64,000 bases of DNA, from NCBI RefSeq assembly GCF_036250735.1, contig NZ_CP109430.1, positions 4,154,001 through 4,218,000 of the forward strand, written 5' to 3'. Shown here one piece after another: positions 22,454 to 31,489 of the stretch (position 1 is the stretch's first letter; every line of letters starts with the position of its first letter). The translations under genes and the position numbers were made by a program. The DNA is from Streptosporangium sp. NBC_01495. Lineage in GTDB: Bacteria > Actinomycetota > Actinomycetes > Streptosporangiales > Streptosporangiaceae. Below the pieces are notes generated by a model. That model was not told where the DNA came from, made no database searches, and saw nothing but the letters and a program-made list of their open reading frames with translations.

Positions 22454-25400
22454 ATGGTGGTTGATCAGCCCATATTCAGCGTGCTCGGCCCGCTGGACGT
22501 CCGGATCGCGGGCCACCCGGCTCGTGTCGGTGGTACCAAGCCCCGCCAGCTGCTGGCGTCGCTGCTGCTCGACGCGGGCCGGACGGTTGGCGCGGAGCAT
22601 CTCGTCGAGGTGCTGTGGCCGCGGCGCCCGCCGAGGTCCGCCCATGCCAACATCCGCACCTACGTCAGCTCGTTGCGCGGCGGCCTGGGCGCGGCCGGTG
22701 TCGCGATCCTGGCCCGCCCGCACGGTTACGCGATCGAGGTACCGGTGGAGCGGCTCGACCTGCTCCTCTTCGAGGACCTGCTGGCCGGGGCGCGGGCCGC
22801 GGAGGACGCGGGGGACGCGCACGGGGCTCTCGGCTCGCTGCGCGCGGCGCTCGCGCTGTGGCGCGGCGTTCCGCTGGCCGACCTGCCGGGCAGTCCACTC
22901 TGGGACGGCCGCCTGCAAGCCCTCGCGGAGGCGCGGCTCGCCGCCGCCGAGCGGCTCGTCGACCTGGGCATGGCCCTGGGCCGGTACGCCGCCGCGGTCG
23001 GCGAGCTGCGCGGGCTGCTCGCGGAGCATCCCTTCCGGGAGGATCTCTGGCAGCGCCTGATACTCGCCCTGCACCGGAGCGGCCGCCAGGCCGAGGCGCT
23101 CGGCGCCTACGCCGAGATCAGACGGCGCCTGGTCGCCGAGCTTGGAGTCGAACCCGGCACCGAACTCCAGCGGGCGCACGCGGCCGTCCTTTCAGGACGG
23201 CCGGCGCACCTGGCCGTTCTCGCCGGAGAACCCGCGACCGCGGCCACCTTCCATGGAGACCCGGTGCACCCGGCCGTCCTCACGGGAGAACCCGCGACCG
23301 CGGCCATCCTCCACGGAGACCCGGTGCACCCGGCCGTCTCCACGGGAGAACCCGCGACCGCGGCCATCCTCCACAAAGACCTGGCGCACCCGGCCGTCCC
23401 CGCAGGAGGCCCGGCGCACCCGCTCGTTCCCGCAGGAGACCCGGTGACCGCGACGACCGCCGTGCCGCCGTCGCCGGCCGGGGGCTGCCCCCCACGCCAG
23501 CTGCCCGCGGACTTGCCGGACTTCACCGGGAGGGCCGGGGAGGTGGCGGCGCTCACCCGGGCGATCTCCCCCGGCGAGGGGCAGCCGGGCGGCCCGCCCG
23601 CCATCGCCGTGGTGTCGGGGCCGCCGGGGGTGGGCAAGTCGGTGCTGGCGGTGCGCTGCGCCCATGCCGTACGGGACGCCTATCCCGGCGGGCAGCTCTA
23701 CCTGCGCCTCGGCGGCACCGACCGAGAGCCGGTCGATCCGGGTGAGCTGCTCGCCCAGGCGCTGCGGGCGCTGGGCGTCGGCGACGCGGCCCTGCCGCGT
23801 GGCACGGACGAGAGGTCCGCGCTCTACCGGTCCCTGCTGGCCGAGCAACCGATGCTCGTACTCCTCGACGACGCCGCGGGAGCCGCCCAGGTGCGCCCGC
23901 TGCTGCCCGGCAGCGGCTGCACGGTGCTCGTGACGAGCCGGCGCCGGATCGCGGAGCTGCCCGGCGCGCTACGGCTGCAGCTGGAGGTATTGCCGCCGGA
24001 GGAGGCCGAGGAGCTCCTGGGCAGGATCGTGGGTGCCGAGCGGGTGGCCGGGGAGAGGGAGGCGGCCTCGGCGATCGTGCGTCACTGCGGGTTCCTGCCG
24101 CTGGCCGTCAGGATCGCCGGGGCGCGACTGGTCGGGCGGCCCGGCCAGTCGCTCGACGTGCTGCGGCGGCGGCTGGCCGACGAGCCCGGCCGGCTCGATG
24201 AGCTGCGCGCCGGTGACCTGGAGGTGCGGGGCAGCATCGAGCAGAGCTACCGACTGCTGCCAGACGACGCCGCCAGGACGTTCCGCGCGCTCGGTCTTCT
24301 CGGTCCCGGCCCGCTGCCCGGGTGGGTGGCGGGCGCCGTACTCGACCGGCGGCGGGCCGATGACGTGATGGACGTCCTGGTGGACGCGAACCTGGTGCAG
24401 CTCGCCGGAACCGGCCCGCTGGGCGAGCCGCGCTACCGGTTGCACGACCTGTTCCGCCACACCGCCGGGGAGAAGGCCGCGGGCCTCGCCGAGCGGCACG
24501 CGCTCACCCGCGTACTCGGAGCCTGGACGGCCACCGCGGAGACCGCCGCGGCACGGCTGCCCACCACGATCTTCGGCATGACCGCGAAGAGTGCCGTCCG
24601 ATGGAACCTGCCGGACGACACCGCGGAGCGGCTCACCGCCGACCCGCTGTCGTGGTTCGACGCCGAGCACGACGTGCTGGTCGGCGCGGTGGGGCTGGCC
24701 GCCGACGCCGGGCTGGCCGGTTCGGCCTGGGGACTCGCCGCCGCCCTCGTCCCCTACTTCGACCTGCGCTGCCACTTCGACGCGTGGCAGCGCACCCACC
24801 GGACCGCGCTGGAGGCCGCGCGCCTGGCGGACGACCGCCAGGGCGAGGCGGCCATGCTCCGTGGCCTGGCCCAGGTCTGCCTCTACCAGGACCGCTACTC
24901 CGAGGCGGCCGGGATGTTCCGGCGCTCCCGGATGATCTTCCGTGAGCTGGGCGACGTACGGGGGGAGGCGATCTCGATCTGCGGGCTGGGAGCGGTGAAC
25001 CAGTTCTGCGGCGAGTACGTCGCCGCCCTCGGCTACTTCCGGCGGGCCCTCGGGATGTTCCTCGCCATGGACGATCCGGGTGGCGAGGCCTACGCGCGGC
25101 AGGCGATGGGACGGGTCTGCCTGGAGTCGGGCGACCTGGAGCGGGCCGCCAGGTGGCTCGGCGACGCACTCCGGCTGGCCACGCGACTCGGCGACCCGCA
25201 CCGGGAGGGGGCCGTCTCCCTGCAGTTCGGGCGCTTGCACGTCCTGTCGGCCGAACTCGACCGGGCGATGCGCTTCCAGGGGCAGGCGCTGGACATCTTC
25301 GAGAGCCTCGGCGACCGTCACTGCGGCGCGTACGCCATGCAGGGCCTGGGCGGCCTGCAGGCGGTCCGGGGTGAGCGCGCGCACGCCTCGGCCCGGCTGG

Positions 25401-25594
25401 AGCGGTCTCTGGTGATCTTCCAGCAGCTCGGCGACCGCAGCGGGGAGGCCACCGCCGCCCAGACACTCGGCGAGCTGCACCGCTCCGCCGGCCGCGCCGG
25501 GCTGGCCCGCGACTACCTGCACCGCGCGCGCAGACTCCGCCGGGAGGTCATGGGCTGCGTCGACCTCGCCGCCCCGGTCGCGGCCGACGGTTGA
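22454..25594 (+). CDS. AfsR/SARP-family transcriptional regulator (wHTH-BTAD-NB-ARC-TPR)
   Basis: A 1046-residue regulator. Residues about 5-95 are an OmpR-like winged helix (FSVLGPLDVRIAGHPARVGG, GAEHLVEVLWP). About 100-245 is the bacterial transcriptional activator domain, ending ELGVEPGTELQRAHAAVL. About 345-620 is an NB-ARC ATPase with Walker A VSGPPGVGKSVLAVRCAHA. About 750-1046 are TPR repeats (for example LGAVNQFCGEYVAALGYFRR). Residues about 255-335 are an unusual linker made of three exact-length 20-residue repeats (GEPATAAILHGDPVHPAVST). Such proteins activate antibiotic or stress genes by binding direct repeats near the -35 box. It is divergent from the M23 gene; no pathway genes sit next to it. 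Confidence 0.92.
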   Translation: MVVDQPIFSVLGPLDVRIAGHPARVGGTKPRQLLASLLLDAGRTVGAEHLVEVLWPRRPPRSAHANIRTYVSSLRGGLGAAGVAILARPHGYAIEVPVERLDLLLFEDLLAGARAAEDAGDAHGALGSLRAALALWRGVPLADLPGSPLWDGRLQALAEARLAAAERLVDLGMALGRYAAAVGELRGLLAEHPFREDLWQRLILALHRSGRQAEALGAYAEIRRRLVAELGVEPGTELQRAHAAVLSGRPAHLAVLAGEPATAATFHGDPVHPAVLTGEPATAAILHGDPVHPAVSTGEPATAAILHKDLAHPAVPAGGPAHPLVPAGDPVTATTAVPPSPAGGCPPRQLPADLPDFTGRAGEVAALTRAISPGEGQPGGPPAIAVVSGPPGVGKSVLAVRCAHAVRDAYPGGQLYLRLGGTDREPVDPGELLAQALRALGVGDAALPRGTDERSALYRSLLAEQPMLVLLDDAAGAAQVRPLLPGSGCTVLVTSRRRIAELPGALRLQLEVLPPEEAEELLGRIVGAERVAGEREAASAIVRHCGFLPLAVRIAGARLVGRPGQSLDVLRRRLADEPGRLDELRAGDLEVRGSIEQSYRLLPDDAARTFRALGLLGPGPLPGWVAGAVLDRRRADDVMDVLVDANLVQLAGTGPLGEPRYRLHDLFRHTAGEKAAGLAERHALTRVLGAWTATAETAAARLPTTIFGMTAKSAVRWNLPDDTAERLTADPLSWFDAEHDVLVGAVGLAADAGLAGSAWGLAAALVPYFDLRCHFDAWQRTHRTALEAARLADDRQGEAAMLRGLAQVCLYQDRYSEAAGMFRRSRMIFRELGDVRGEAISICGLGAVNQFCGEYVAALGYFRRALGMFLAMDDPGGEAYARQAMGRVCLESGDLERAARWLGDALRLATRLGDPHREGAVSLQFGRLHVLSAELDRAMRFQGQALDIFESLGDRHCGAYAMQGLGGLQAVRGERAHASARLERSLVIFQQLGDRSGEATAAQTLGELHRSAGRAGLARDYLHRARRLRREVMGCVDLAAPVAADG
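23221..23400. repeat. 60-bp tandem repeat, 3 units, in the AfsR-type gene
   Basis: Three consecutive 60-nt units share GGAGAACCCGCGACCGCGGC at the same phase (23226, 23286, 23346), with a partial fourth unit after 23400. Sixty is a multiple of three, so the reading frame is kept. Confidence 0.9.
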
Positions 25595-25871
25595 GCCAGG
25601 CGCGGGTGGAAGCCCGCGGCGATCGGCCACCGCCCCTGAGTGGACCGCGCGGCGGATTGCGGTGCTGTACGTGGAGTCGCGAGAGCGGACATGCCGCCCT
25701 GGCTGATCCCGAAGGTCGCGGGGATGGACCATGGGCCGAGCTGAGGGGCAGACGTCGCCGCACGGGGTGGGGTGCACCGAATTGTCCGTGTCTGAGGAGT
25801 GTGTCAACCCGTGGCACGTCTCCGTGCTTCGGCGGAGTCATGCGCGGCCGGAGTGCCCGGCAACCGGTGTG

Positions 25872-26897
25872 TCAGCCGGCCGGGGGAGCGGAGCTCTCGC
25901 GGACGACGAGGTCGGTGGAGAGCTCGACCCGGCGGGGCTCGGGGGACTCGCCGCGGGAGATGCCCAGGGCCATGCGGGTGGCGAGGAAGGCCATCTCCTC
26001 CAGGGGTTGGCGGACCGTGGTGAGCGGCGGCCAGGCGGACCTGGACAGGGGAAGGTCGTCGAAGCCGACGACGCTCAAATCGTCGGGGACACGCAGCCCG
26101 CGCTGCCTGGCCACCTCGAAGACGCCGAAGGCCTGCAGGTCGCTGCCGGCGAAGATGGCGGTGGGCGGATCGGGCAGTGAGAGCAGGGTGTGGCCGTGGT
26201 CGTGGCCGGAGCCGACGAGGAAGTCGCCGTGCAGGATCAGCGCGGGGTCGACCTCGACCCCCGCCGTCTCCAGCGCGGCCCGGTAACCGTCTATGCGGGC
26301 GCGGCTGCACAGCACGTCGGGCGGACCGCCGATCATGCCGATCCGGCGGTGGCCGAGCTCCAGGAGGTGCCGGGTGGCGGTCAGGCCACCCTGCCAGTTG
26401 GTCGCGCCCACCGAGGCCACGCCGGGGGCCGGCTCGCCCTCGGGGTCGACGACCACGAAGGGGATCGAGCGGGAGTTGAGCCGGTCGTACCGCTGTGCCG
26501 AGAGGCGGGAGCCGACGATGATCACACCGTCGGTGCGGCGGGCGGCCAGCCGGTCGAGCCAGTCGCGGCCGGGCCCCGCGCGGGTGTGCAGGACGGAGAT
26601 CACGATGCTGGCCTCGGCCTCCGCGGCCGCCTTCTCCGCCCCGCGGACGAGCTCCATCGCCCACGGGCTCTCCAGCTCGGCGAAGATCAGGTCGATCAGG
26701 CCCGCCGGACCGTCGGCGCCGGGCGTGCGCCGGATGTAACCGTGCTCGCGGAGAAGTCGCTCGACCCGCTTGCGGGTCTCCGGCGACACCTCGGACCTGC
26801 CGTTGATCACCTTGGAGACCGTGGGGGCGGAGACGCCCGCCTCCTCGGCGATGCGGGCGATCGTCACCCGGGGCTTACCTGGCATGCCCGGCAGCAT
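25872..26897 (-). CDS. LacI-family transcriptional regulator
   Basis: A 341-residue repressor. Residues about 8-60 are a LacI helix-turn-helix, VTIARIAEEAGVSAPTVSKV with INGRSEVSPETRKRV. The rest is a periplasmic-binding-like effector domain (LIDLIFAELESPWAMELVRG, DGVIIVGSRL, VVDPEGEPAPGVASVGATNW, VVGFDDLPLS). Position 26897 is chosen as the start because GAAAGG lies 8 nt upstream; the ATG at 26885 has no such site. A perfect palindrome overlaps that ribosome-binding site, so the gene is probably autoregulated. No sugar operon adjoins it, so the effector is unknown. Confidence 0.9.
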   Translation of the reverse strand: MLPGMPGKPRVTIARIAEEAGVSAPTVSKVINGRSEVSPETRKRVERLLREHGYIRRTPGADGPAGLIDLIFAELESPWAMELVRGAEKAAAEAEASIVISVLHTRAGPGRDWLDRLAARRTDGVIIVGSRLSAQRYDRLNSRSIPFVVVDPEGEPAPGVASVGATNWQGGLTATRHLLELGHRRIGMIGGPPDVLCSRARIDGYRAALETAGVEVDPALILHGDFLVGSGHDHGHTLLSLPDPPTAIFAGSDLQAFGVFEVARQRGLRVPDDLSVVGFDDLPLSRSAWPPLTTVRQPLEEMAFLATRMALGISRGESPEPRRVELSTDLVVRESSAPPAG

Positions 26898-26899
26898 AT

Positions 26900-26913
26900 C
26901 CGAAACCTTTCGG
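26900..26913. promoter_or_regulatory. LacI-type palindromic operator CCGAAACCTTTCGG
   Basis: A perfect 14-bp palindrome-like element (CCGAAA-CC-TTTCGG) directly upstream of the lacI-type start codon. It shares the CGAAA-N-TTTCG core of operators of LacI-family xylan/xyloside regulators of actinomycetes. It most likely mediates autoregulation. Confidence 0.6.
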
Positions 26914-27174
26914 AGTGTGGCCGGTGGCCTGGGAATATGCCTTCCTCCTTCCCCTGGGAGTTCTCGCACGCCACGCCGTCCGCGCTTGAGCCTTCTCTTC
27001 GTATCCCGGATGGAAAATTTTTGTGATCGACGGAAATGTTCACCGGCTCGCGCCGCGGGTGTGAGCCCGCGAGAGGGAGAACGCCCGGCGGGTGAGGAAA
27101 GGTCGTGCCGGTTCGTATAGCTCTGGCAATATGGAGCAACGACCTGAGCTTTACATGGATGCATGGGAGCCGCG

Positions 27175-27513
27175 GTGAGCGACGACTTCGACGTGGAGGA
27201 GACGGGCCCGCCGGCCGAGGCGCACGCGTCCCCGGAGCCCGGCCTCTCCCACCGTGACCCGATGGGGAACCCGCACCGCCCCGCGCACCGCACGCATGCG
27301 CGGTCCTCCCGTACGGACCCTTCGCCCGAGCCCGGAGGCGGAGACCGGGTCCGGGCCGCCCGGGGCGCGCGACCGGACCGGGCCCCGAATCGGGGCTGCC
27401 GTGAATGTTCCGGAGGGCTCCGGGAGAACGATGCTCGGCACCGGTCCGTCCATTCTCCCCTTCACGGACAGTTCTTTACTTGCCACAAGGATGAGAGAAT
27501 TCTATTTATATAG
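27175..27513 (+). CDS. Doubtful small ORF (112 residues)
   Basis: A GTG with GGGAG 5 nt upstream opens a frame beginning SDDFDVEETGPPAEAHASPE, an acidic start typical of real proteins. Further on the composition becomes Arg/His/Pro-rich and low in hydrophobic residues, as in non-coding frames. It may be a gene broken by a frameshift, or no gene. Confidence 0.22.
   Translation: MSDDFDVEETGPPAEAHASPEPGLSHRDPMGNPHRPAHRTHARSSRTDPSPEPGGGDRVRAARGARPDRAPNRGCRECSGGLRENDARHRSVHSPLHGQFFTCHKDERILFI
27480..27508 (+). promoter_or_regulatory. Predicted promoter of the TPR-like gene at 27544
   Basis: TTGCCA (27480-27485) and TATTTA (27503-27508) with a 17-bp spacer, inside the most A+T-rich short stretch of this region and 36 bp before the ATG. 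Confidence 0.5.
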
Positions 27514-27543
27514 TTTCATACAGGCTCGGAAGGGAGATCCGGC

Positions 27544-29079
27544 ATGGCTGGGGATGAGGTCACGCGGTTGCGTGCCCTGCGGGCGGAGGTGGCCGGCACC
27601 TATGGCGAGGCCGGGTGGCGCCAGGCTCTCACCCAGGCGATCCTGCGCCGATGCACGGACGAGGACGCCCCGGGCACCGCGAACCGGGCGGATCTCGACG
27701 AGGCGGCCGAACACGCGGGCTGGCTCCTCGCCCACGACTGCGACCAATGGTCCTTCGCCCTGGTGGGACGGGTGCACGAGATCCGCTGGGAGGAGCTCGG
27801 GGACCCCGCCGATCGCGACGTCGCCATCACCATGCTCACCGAGGCGGACGACCTCCGAGGGGAGAACACCTGGTTCAGCGCCGCCGACCACGAGGCCCTC
27901 GCCGAGCTGCTGCTGAGCCGCCACGCCGACCGGGGCGTGCCGTACGACCTGGACCTGGCGGTCGACAGGCTCAGGGCGGCCCTGCGCGAGTGCGACGACG
28001 GGTGGTCGGCCCTCTACCTGCGCTACCGGCTGGGCACCACGCTGGCCCTGCGCGTCACCCGCCCGGGTGCGGGCCGCGCGGATCTCGGCGAGGCCGTCGC
28101 CCTGCTCGAGGAGGTGCTCCCCGACCTGCCGGAGGGCGACCCGGCCACGCACCAGGTGACGTTCGCCCTGGGCGGGCTCCTGCGGAGCAGGGGACTCGCC
28201 AACGGCAGCGCCGCCGACCTGGAGCGGGCGGCGGGGCACTTCGGACTGTTCCTGGAGGCCACTCCCGACGACGACCCGCTCTGGCCGAGGGCGGCGCACG
28301 ACCTGGCCAGCACGCTCACCCACCTCGGTGAGACGTCGGGCGATCCCGCGCCGCTGGGCCGGGGCATGAGCCTCCTGGCCAGGATCCACGCCACCGCCGA
28401 CAGGAAGGCCGCCGTCGGAGCCGCCTGGGATCTCGCCCTCGCGCTGGCGACGCGCTCGGAGACCCCCGGCGGGTCGCCGGCCGACCTCGACGCGGCCGTC
28501 GAGTGGACCCGCCGCGTGCTCGGCGAGCCAGGTCTCGCCGAGCGCAGGGAGAGCCCCACCGTGGCCGGCTGCCACTCCTACCTGGCCGTCCTGCTCATCG
28601 TGCGGAGCCGGACCGGCCTCACGGCCGACCTCGGCGACGAGGGCGCGCTGCTCGCCCTCCGCCTCCGCCGGCGGCTCCCCCCGAGAGGGCAGGACGACCT
28701 GGACGCCGCGCTCCGGCACCTGGAGGTGGCCGTCGCGCTCGATCCCGGCGACGCCGGATCCGCCATCCTGCTCGGCCTGGTGCGGCTGGCGGGTGCCGCC
28801 GGACCGGCCGAGCGCGCGGCCGGTCTCCTGGAGCGCGCCGCCACCCGGCTGGCATCCGGCGATCCCGTGCGGTCCCGCCTCGGCGGGCTGGCCGTCCTGC
28901 TCCGCTCGGAACCCGTCCCCGAGGCCCGGCCGGGACACGACAGCCTCGTCGAGCACCTCGCCAGGGCCGCCGCCGACCTCGACACCGGTCACCCGTTCCG
29001 CCCCGCCGTGCTCGCCGCCCTGGAAAGCGAGTCCGCCGTACGGGGCCGCGTGGAGCTCGTCGCGGACAACCGCGACTGA
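27544..29079 (+). CDS. TPR-like helical repeat protein of unknown function
   Basis: A 511-residue soluble, acidic protein made almost entirely of helical repeats, with patterns such as DLDLAVDRLRAALRECDDG, LGEAVALLEEVLPDLPEGDP and DLDAALRHLEVAVALDPGDA, the last a good TPR helix B plus turn. No enzyme or DNA-binding domain is visible. AGGGAG lies about 8 nt before the ATG. It runs towards the TetR/TPR fusion gene at 29111 and ends only 31 bp from it. Proteins of this type (CHAT-associated or scaffold TPR proteins) are common in actinomycetes, but I cannot name a partner. Confidence 0.8.
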   Translation: MAGDEVTRLRALRAEVAGTYGEAGWRQALTQAILRRCTDEDAPGTANRADLDEAAEHAGWLLAHDCDQWSFALVGRVHEIRWEELGDPADRDVAITMLTEADDLRGENTWFSAADHEALAELLLSRHADRGVPYDLDLAVDRLRAALRECDDGWSALYLRYRLGTTLALRVTRPGAGRADLGEAVALLEEVLPDLPEGDPATHQVTFALGGLLRSRGLANGSAADLERAAGHFGLFLEATPDDDPLWPRAAHDLASTLTHLGETSGDPAPLGRGMSLLARIHATADRKAAVGAAWDLALALATRSETPGGSPADLDAAVEWTRRVLGEPGLAERRESPTVAGCHSYLAVLLIVRSRTGLTADLGDEGALLALRLRRRLPPRGQDDLDAALRHLEVAVALDPGDAGSAILLGLVRLAGAAGPAERAAGLLERAATRLASGDPVRSRLGGLAVLLRSEPVPEARPGHDSLVEHLARAAADLDTGHPFRPAVLAALESESAVRGRVELVADNRD

Positions 29080-29110
29080 GAGGCCTCCGGACGGGCCGAA
29101 GACGACACGG

Positions 29111-31210
29111 TCAGTCGTCCTCCCAGAGGCGGTCCTCCGGGGTGCTCGACGGGGACTCGCCCACCCGCGTGGCCACCGATCGCGCCTCGGCCAGCAGCGG
29201 GTGCCCGTCGCCCAGGGGCGGGCGGCCGTGGGCCAGCGGGCGGCGGTCGAGCAGTGGCGCCAGCAGGGGCGCCACCTCCTCCACCCTGCCCGAGCTCATC
29301 CGGCACAGCGCGAGGTCCAGCCGCCCGGCGAGGACCAGCGGGTGGGAGGCGTCCAGCACGTCCTCGCCCATGGCGACGAGTGCCGCGCTCGCGGCCTCCG
29401 CCTCGCCCTCCTGCCCGAGGGCGTACGCGGCACGGGCGGTCAGCAGCAGCCGCTCCGCCTGGCCGGGGAAGTCGTCGTCCATGCCGCGCTCGTCCTTCGC
29501 GAGGGACGCGAGCACCCGCGCCGCGCCGGCCGCGTCGCCGAGGGCCAGTCGCGCGACGGCCTGGGCACGCCGCACCGGCCGCTCGGCGGGGAGCGTACGC
29601 AGGACGGCGAGCGCCTGGGTGGGGTCGCCTGACGCGGTGAGCGCCGTCGCGCGGACCAGCGTCGCCTCGGCGCCCAGCCGGGGCGACACCTCCCGCGCGA
29701 ACCACTCCGTGGTGACGGCGGTCCCGGTGAGCAGCCGCACCGCCTGCGCGGGGAATCCCGCGGTCAGCTCGATCTCCGCCAGGCGCACCGTGTCGTACTG
29801 GGGCCAGTAGCCCTCGGGCGGCAGGTGCTGCGTCCGCAGCCGGAGCGCCTCGGTCAGATGGTGGCGCGCCTGCGCGGGCTGGCCCGCCGCGAGCAGCGCC
29901 TCGGCGAGGGTCACTCTGGCCGAGGCGGTGTTGACGTTGTCGGGACCGAGGCGCTGCTCGCGGTCGGCCAGCGTCGCCTCGGCCACGGTCACGCCGGTGA
30001 CGATCCGGCCCGCGCGGGAGGCGGCCCTGGCCATCGCCTGCTGGGTGAGCGTGAACCGCCGCCACGCCGGGGCGACCCCGGTGGCGGGTACGCCCTTGGT
30101 CCGCTGCTCGCTCACCTTCCGCAGCTCGCGCAGGCCCTCGCCGGGACGATCGGCCTCCACCAGCACCTCGGCGAGGTTGTGCCGGGCCCGCGCGCTGAGC
30201 GACGTCACGTCAGAGGAGGCGGGAAGCTCGCCCGCCACCCACAGCGACCGCTCGAAGCAGGACCTCGCGCCCGGCAGGTCCCCCAGGCGCAGCAGGGCGA
30301 GGCCCTGCCTGCTGGTCACGTCGCACAGGGTCCGCGGGTCGGACTCACCGGCCGCCAGCAGGCCCGCGAGCTCGCCGCCGACCTCCGCCGCCCGCGCCAG
30401 CAGGGGACTGCTGTCGAGCAGGACCTGCAGGACCACCTCCAGGGCGCGAACCCTGGCACGGCCGCCGGAGCCCATCCGCTCGGTGAGCTCGGCGGTCCGT
30501 TCGGCGGTGTGCAGCCGCTCGGCCCACTCCCCGGCCAGCGGGAACAGGTCGCGGGCGAGCCAGTGCGCGCAGAGCGCGGCCGCCTGGCGGTCCGCCGGCC
30601 CCTCGGGGTCGTCGGCCATCGACCGGAAGGCCAGCTCCGACAGGCGCTCGGCGCTCGCCGCGGCCCACCCCGCAGACGGGACGCCGACCGTCAGCGCGGC
30701 GAGTTCCAGCCGGGGCTCCAGGTACCGCGCGTACGCGGTGACGCGGCCCTCCCACCCCGTGGCGGCCGTGGCGCCGTAGACCTCCGTCGTCTCCCACACC
30801 GGCTGGGTCTGCCCGGCCGACGGGCGCTTCTCCGAGGTGGAGATGTCGCCGATGCCCAGGCGCACCTGGGCCAGCATGAAACGCTCCACCTGGTGGAAGC
30901 GCGCCACCCTGCGCAGTGCCGCCGTGATCAGGCGCTGGGCGTCGAGCAGTGAGCGCGGCGGCTCCGGCGCGCCGTCGCCGGAGGTGAACTCGTCGAAGGC
31001 GTGCTTGACCGCCAGGGCCACCAGCACGCGCCGGCTCCTGACCTCGTTGTACAGCCAGACGGCGCTGCGGCCCCTGTCACCCTCGGTGCCCCGCGGCAGC
31101 CGCACCCGCTCCGCGACGTCCTCGGCCCTCACCTGGTGGTAGTCGCCGCCCCGGAAGGCGTCGGCCGATGCCGCCGCGATGGCCGCGAGCCTGCGTTCCT
31201 GTGCCGACAC
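29111..31210 (-). CDS. TetR-like helix-turn-helix fused to a long TPR array
   Basis: A 699-residue protein. The first 60 or so residues look like a TetR-type DNA-binding domain: RRLAAIAAASADAFRGGDYH followed by QVRAEDVAERVRLPRG and, after a short insert, SAVWLYNEVRSRRVLVALAV. Residues about 240-690 are TPR-like repeats (LEVVLQVLLDSSPLLARAAE, VTLAEALLAAGQPAQARHHL, ALTEALRLRTQHLPPEG-like). The GTG at 31210 is preferred over the ATG at 31237: AAGGGG lies 9 nt upstream and a -10-like TATATT sits at 31244-31239, so the ATG would lie before the transcription start. This domain combination is not a standard TetR protein. Confidence 0.75.
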   Translation of the reverse strand: MSAQERRLAAIAAASADAFRGGDYHQVRAEDVAERVRLPRGTEGDRGRSAVWLYNEVRSRRVLVALAVKHAFDEFTSGDGAPEPPRSLLDAQRLITAALRRVARFHQVERFMLAQVRLGIGDISTSEKRPSAGQTQPVWETTEVYGATAATGWEGRVTAYARYLEPRLELAALTVGVPSAGWAAASAERLSELAFRSMADDPEGPADRQAAALCAHWLARDLFPLAGEWAERLHTAERTAELTERMGSGGRARVRALEVVLQVLLDSSPLLARAAEVGGELAGLLAAGESDPRTLCDVTSRQGLALLRLGDLPGARSCFERSLWVAGELPASSDVTSLSARARHNLAEVLVEADRPGEGLRELRKVSEQRTKGVPATGVAPAWRRFTLTQQAMARAASRAGRIVTGVTVAEATLADREQRLGPDNVNTASARVTLAEALLAAGQPAQARHHLTEALRLRTQHLPPEGYWPQYDTVRLAEIELTAGFPAQAVRLLTGTAVTTEWFAREVSPRLGAEATLVRATALTASGDPTQALAVLRTLPAERPVRRAQAVARLALGDAAGAARVLASLAKDERGMDDDFPGQAERLLLTARAAYALGQEGEAEAASAALVAMGEDVLDASHPLVLAGRLDLALCRMSSGRVEEVAPLLAPLLDRRPLAHGRPPLGDGHPLLAEARSVATRVGESPSSTPEDRLWEDD

Positions 31211-31238
31211 CCTTGCACCCCCTTCGGATCCGCACATG

Positions 31239-31244
31239 AATATA
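31239..31244 (-). promoter_or_regulatory. Predicted -10 element of the TetR/TPR gene
   Basis: On the minus strand TATATT lies about 28 bp before the chosen GTG at 31210. No convincing -35 box is found 16-18 bp further upstream. Confidence 0.35.
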
Positions 31245-31489
31245 TCTCACTATGGTTCGGAGGACCCTGAGTTGATGAGTTGACTATCGCAACGGATGTC
31301 CCGATGTCGCCCGGGCATCGCCGGATCGCGACAGGGACGCCGGACGGACGCGCCGGTTCGCCGGTGTCAGGAGCCCGGCGAGCGCCAGAGGTGATCACAC
31401 GTGAGATCGACATCGTACGGCGCCCCGGACGAGGACGAGGGCGGACGAGGCGGCGGAGCCGGCGGTCGTCGCGCCGAGGATCGCGTCAC

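Larger units (their letters stand above)
26898..27543. other. Intergenic stretch of 646 bp upstream of the LacI and TPR-like genes
   Basis: It holds the LacI operator at its left end, a short ORF of doubtful status (27175-27513) and an A+T-rich promoter region before 27544. An A+T-rich patch at about 27008-27035 could contain the leftward lacI promoter, but no clear -10/-35 pair is visible. Confidence 0.45.

Noticed and set aside
26898-27293. N-terminal extension of the LacI-type protein from an upstream start at 27293
   Set aside because: The helix-turn-helix begins a few residues after the start at 26897, as in other LacI proteins; the upstream part covers the operator and has no protein-like pattern.
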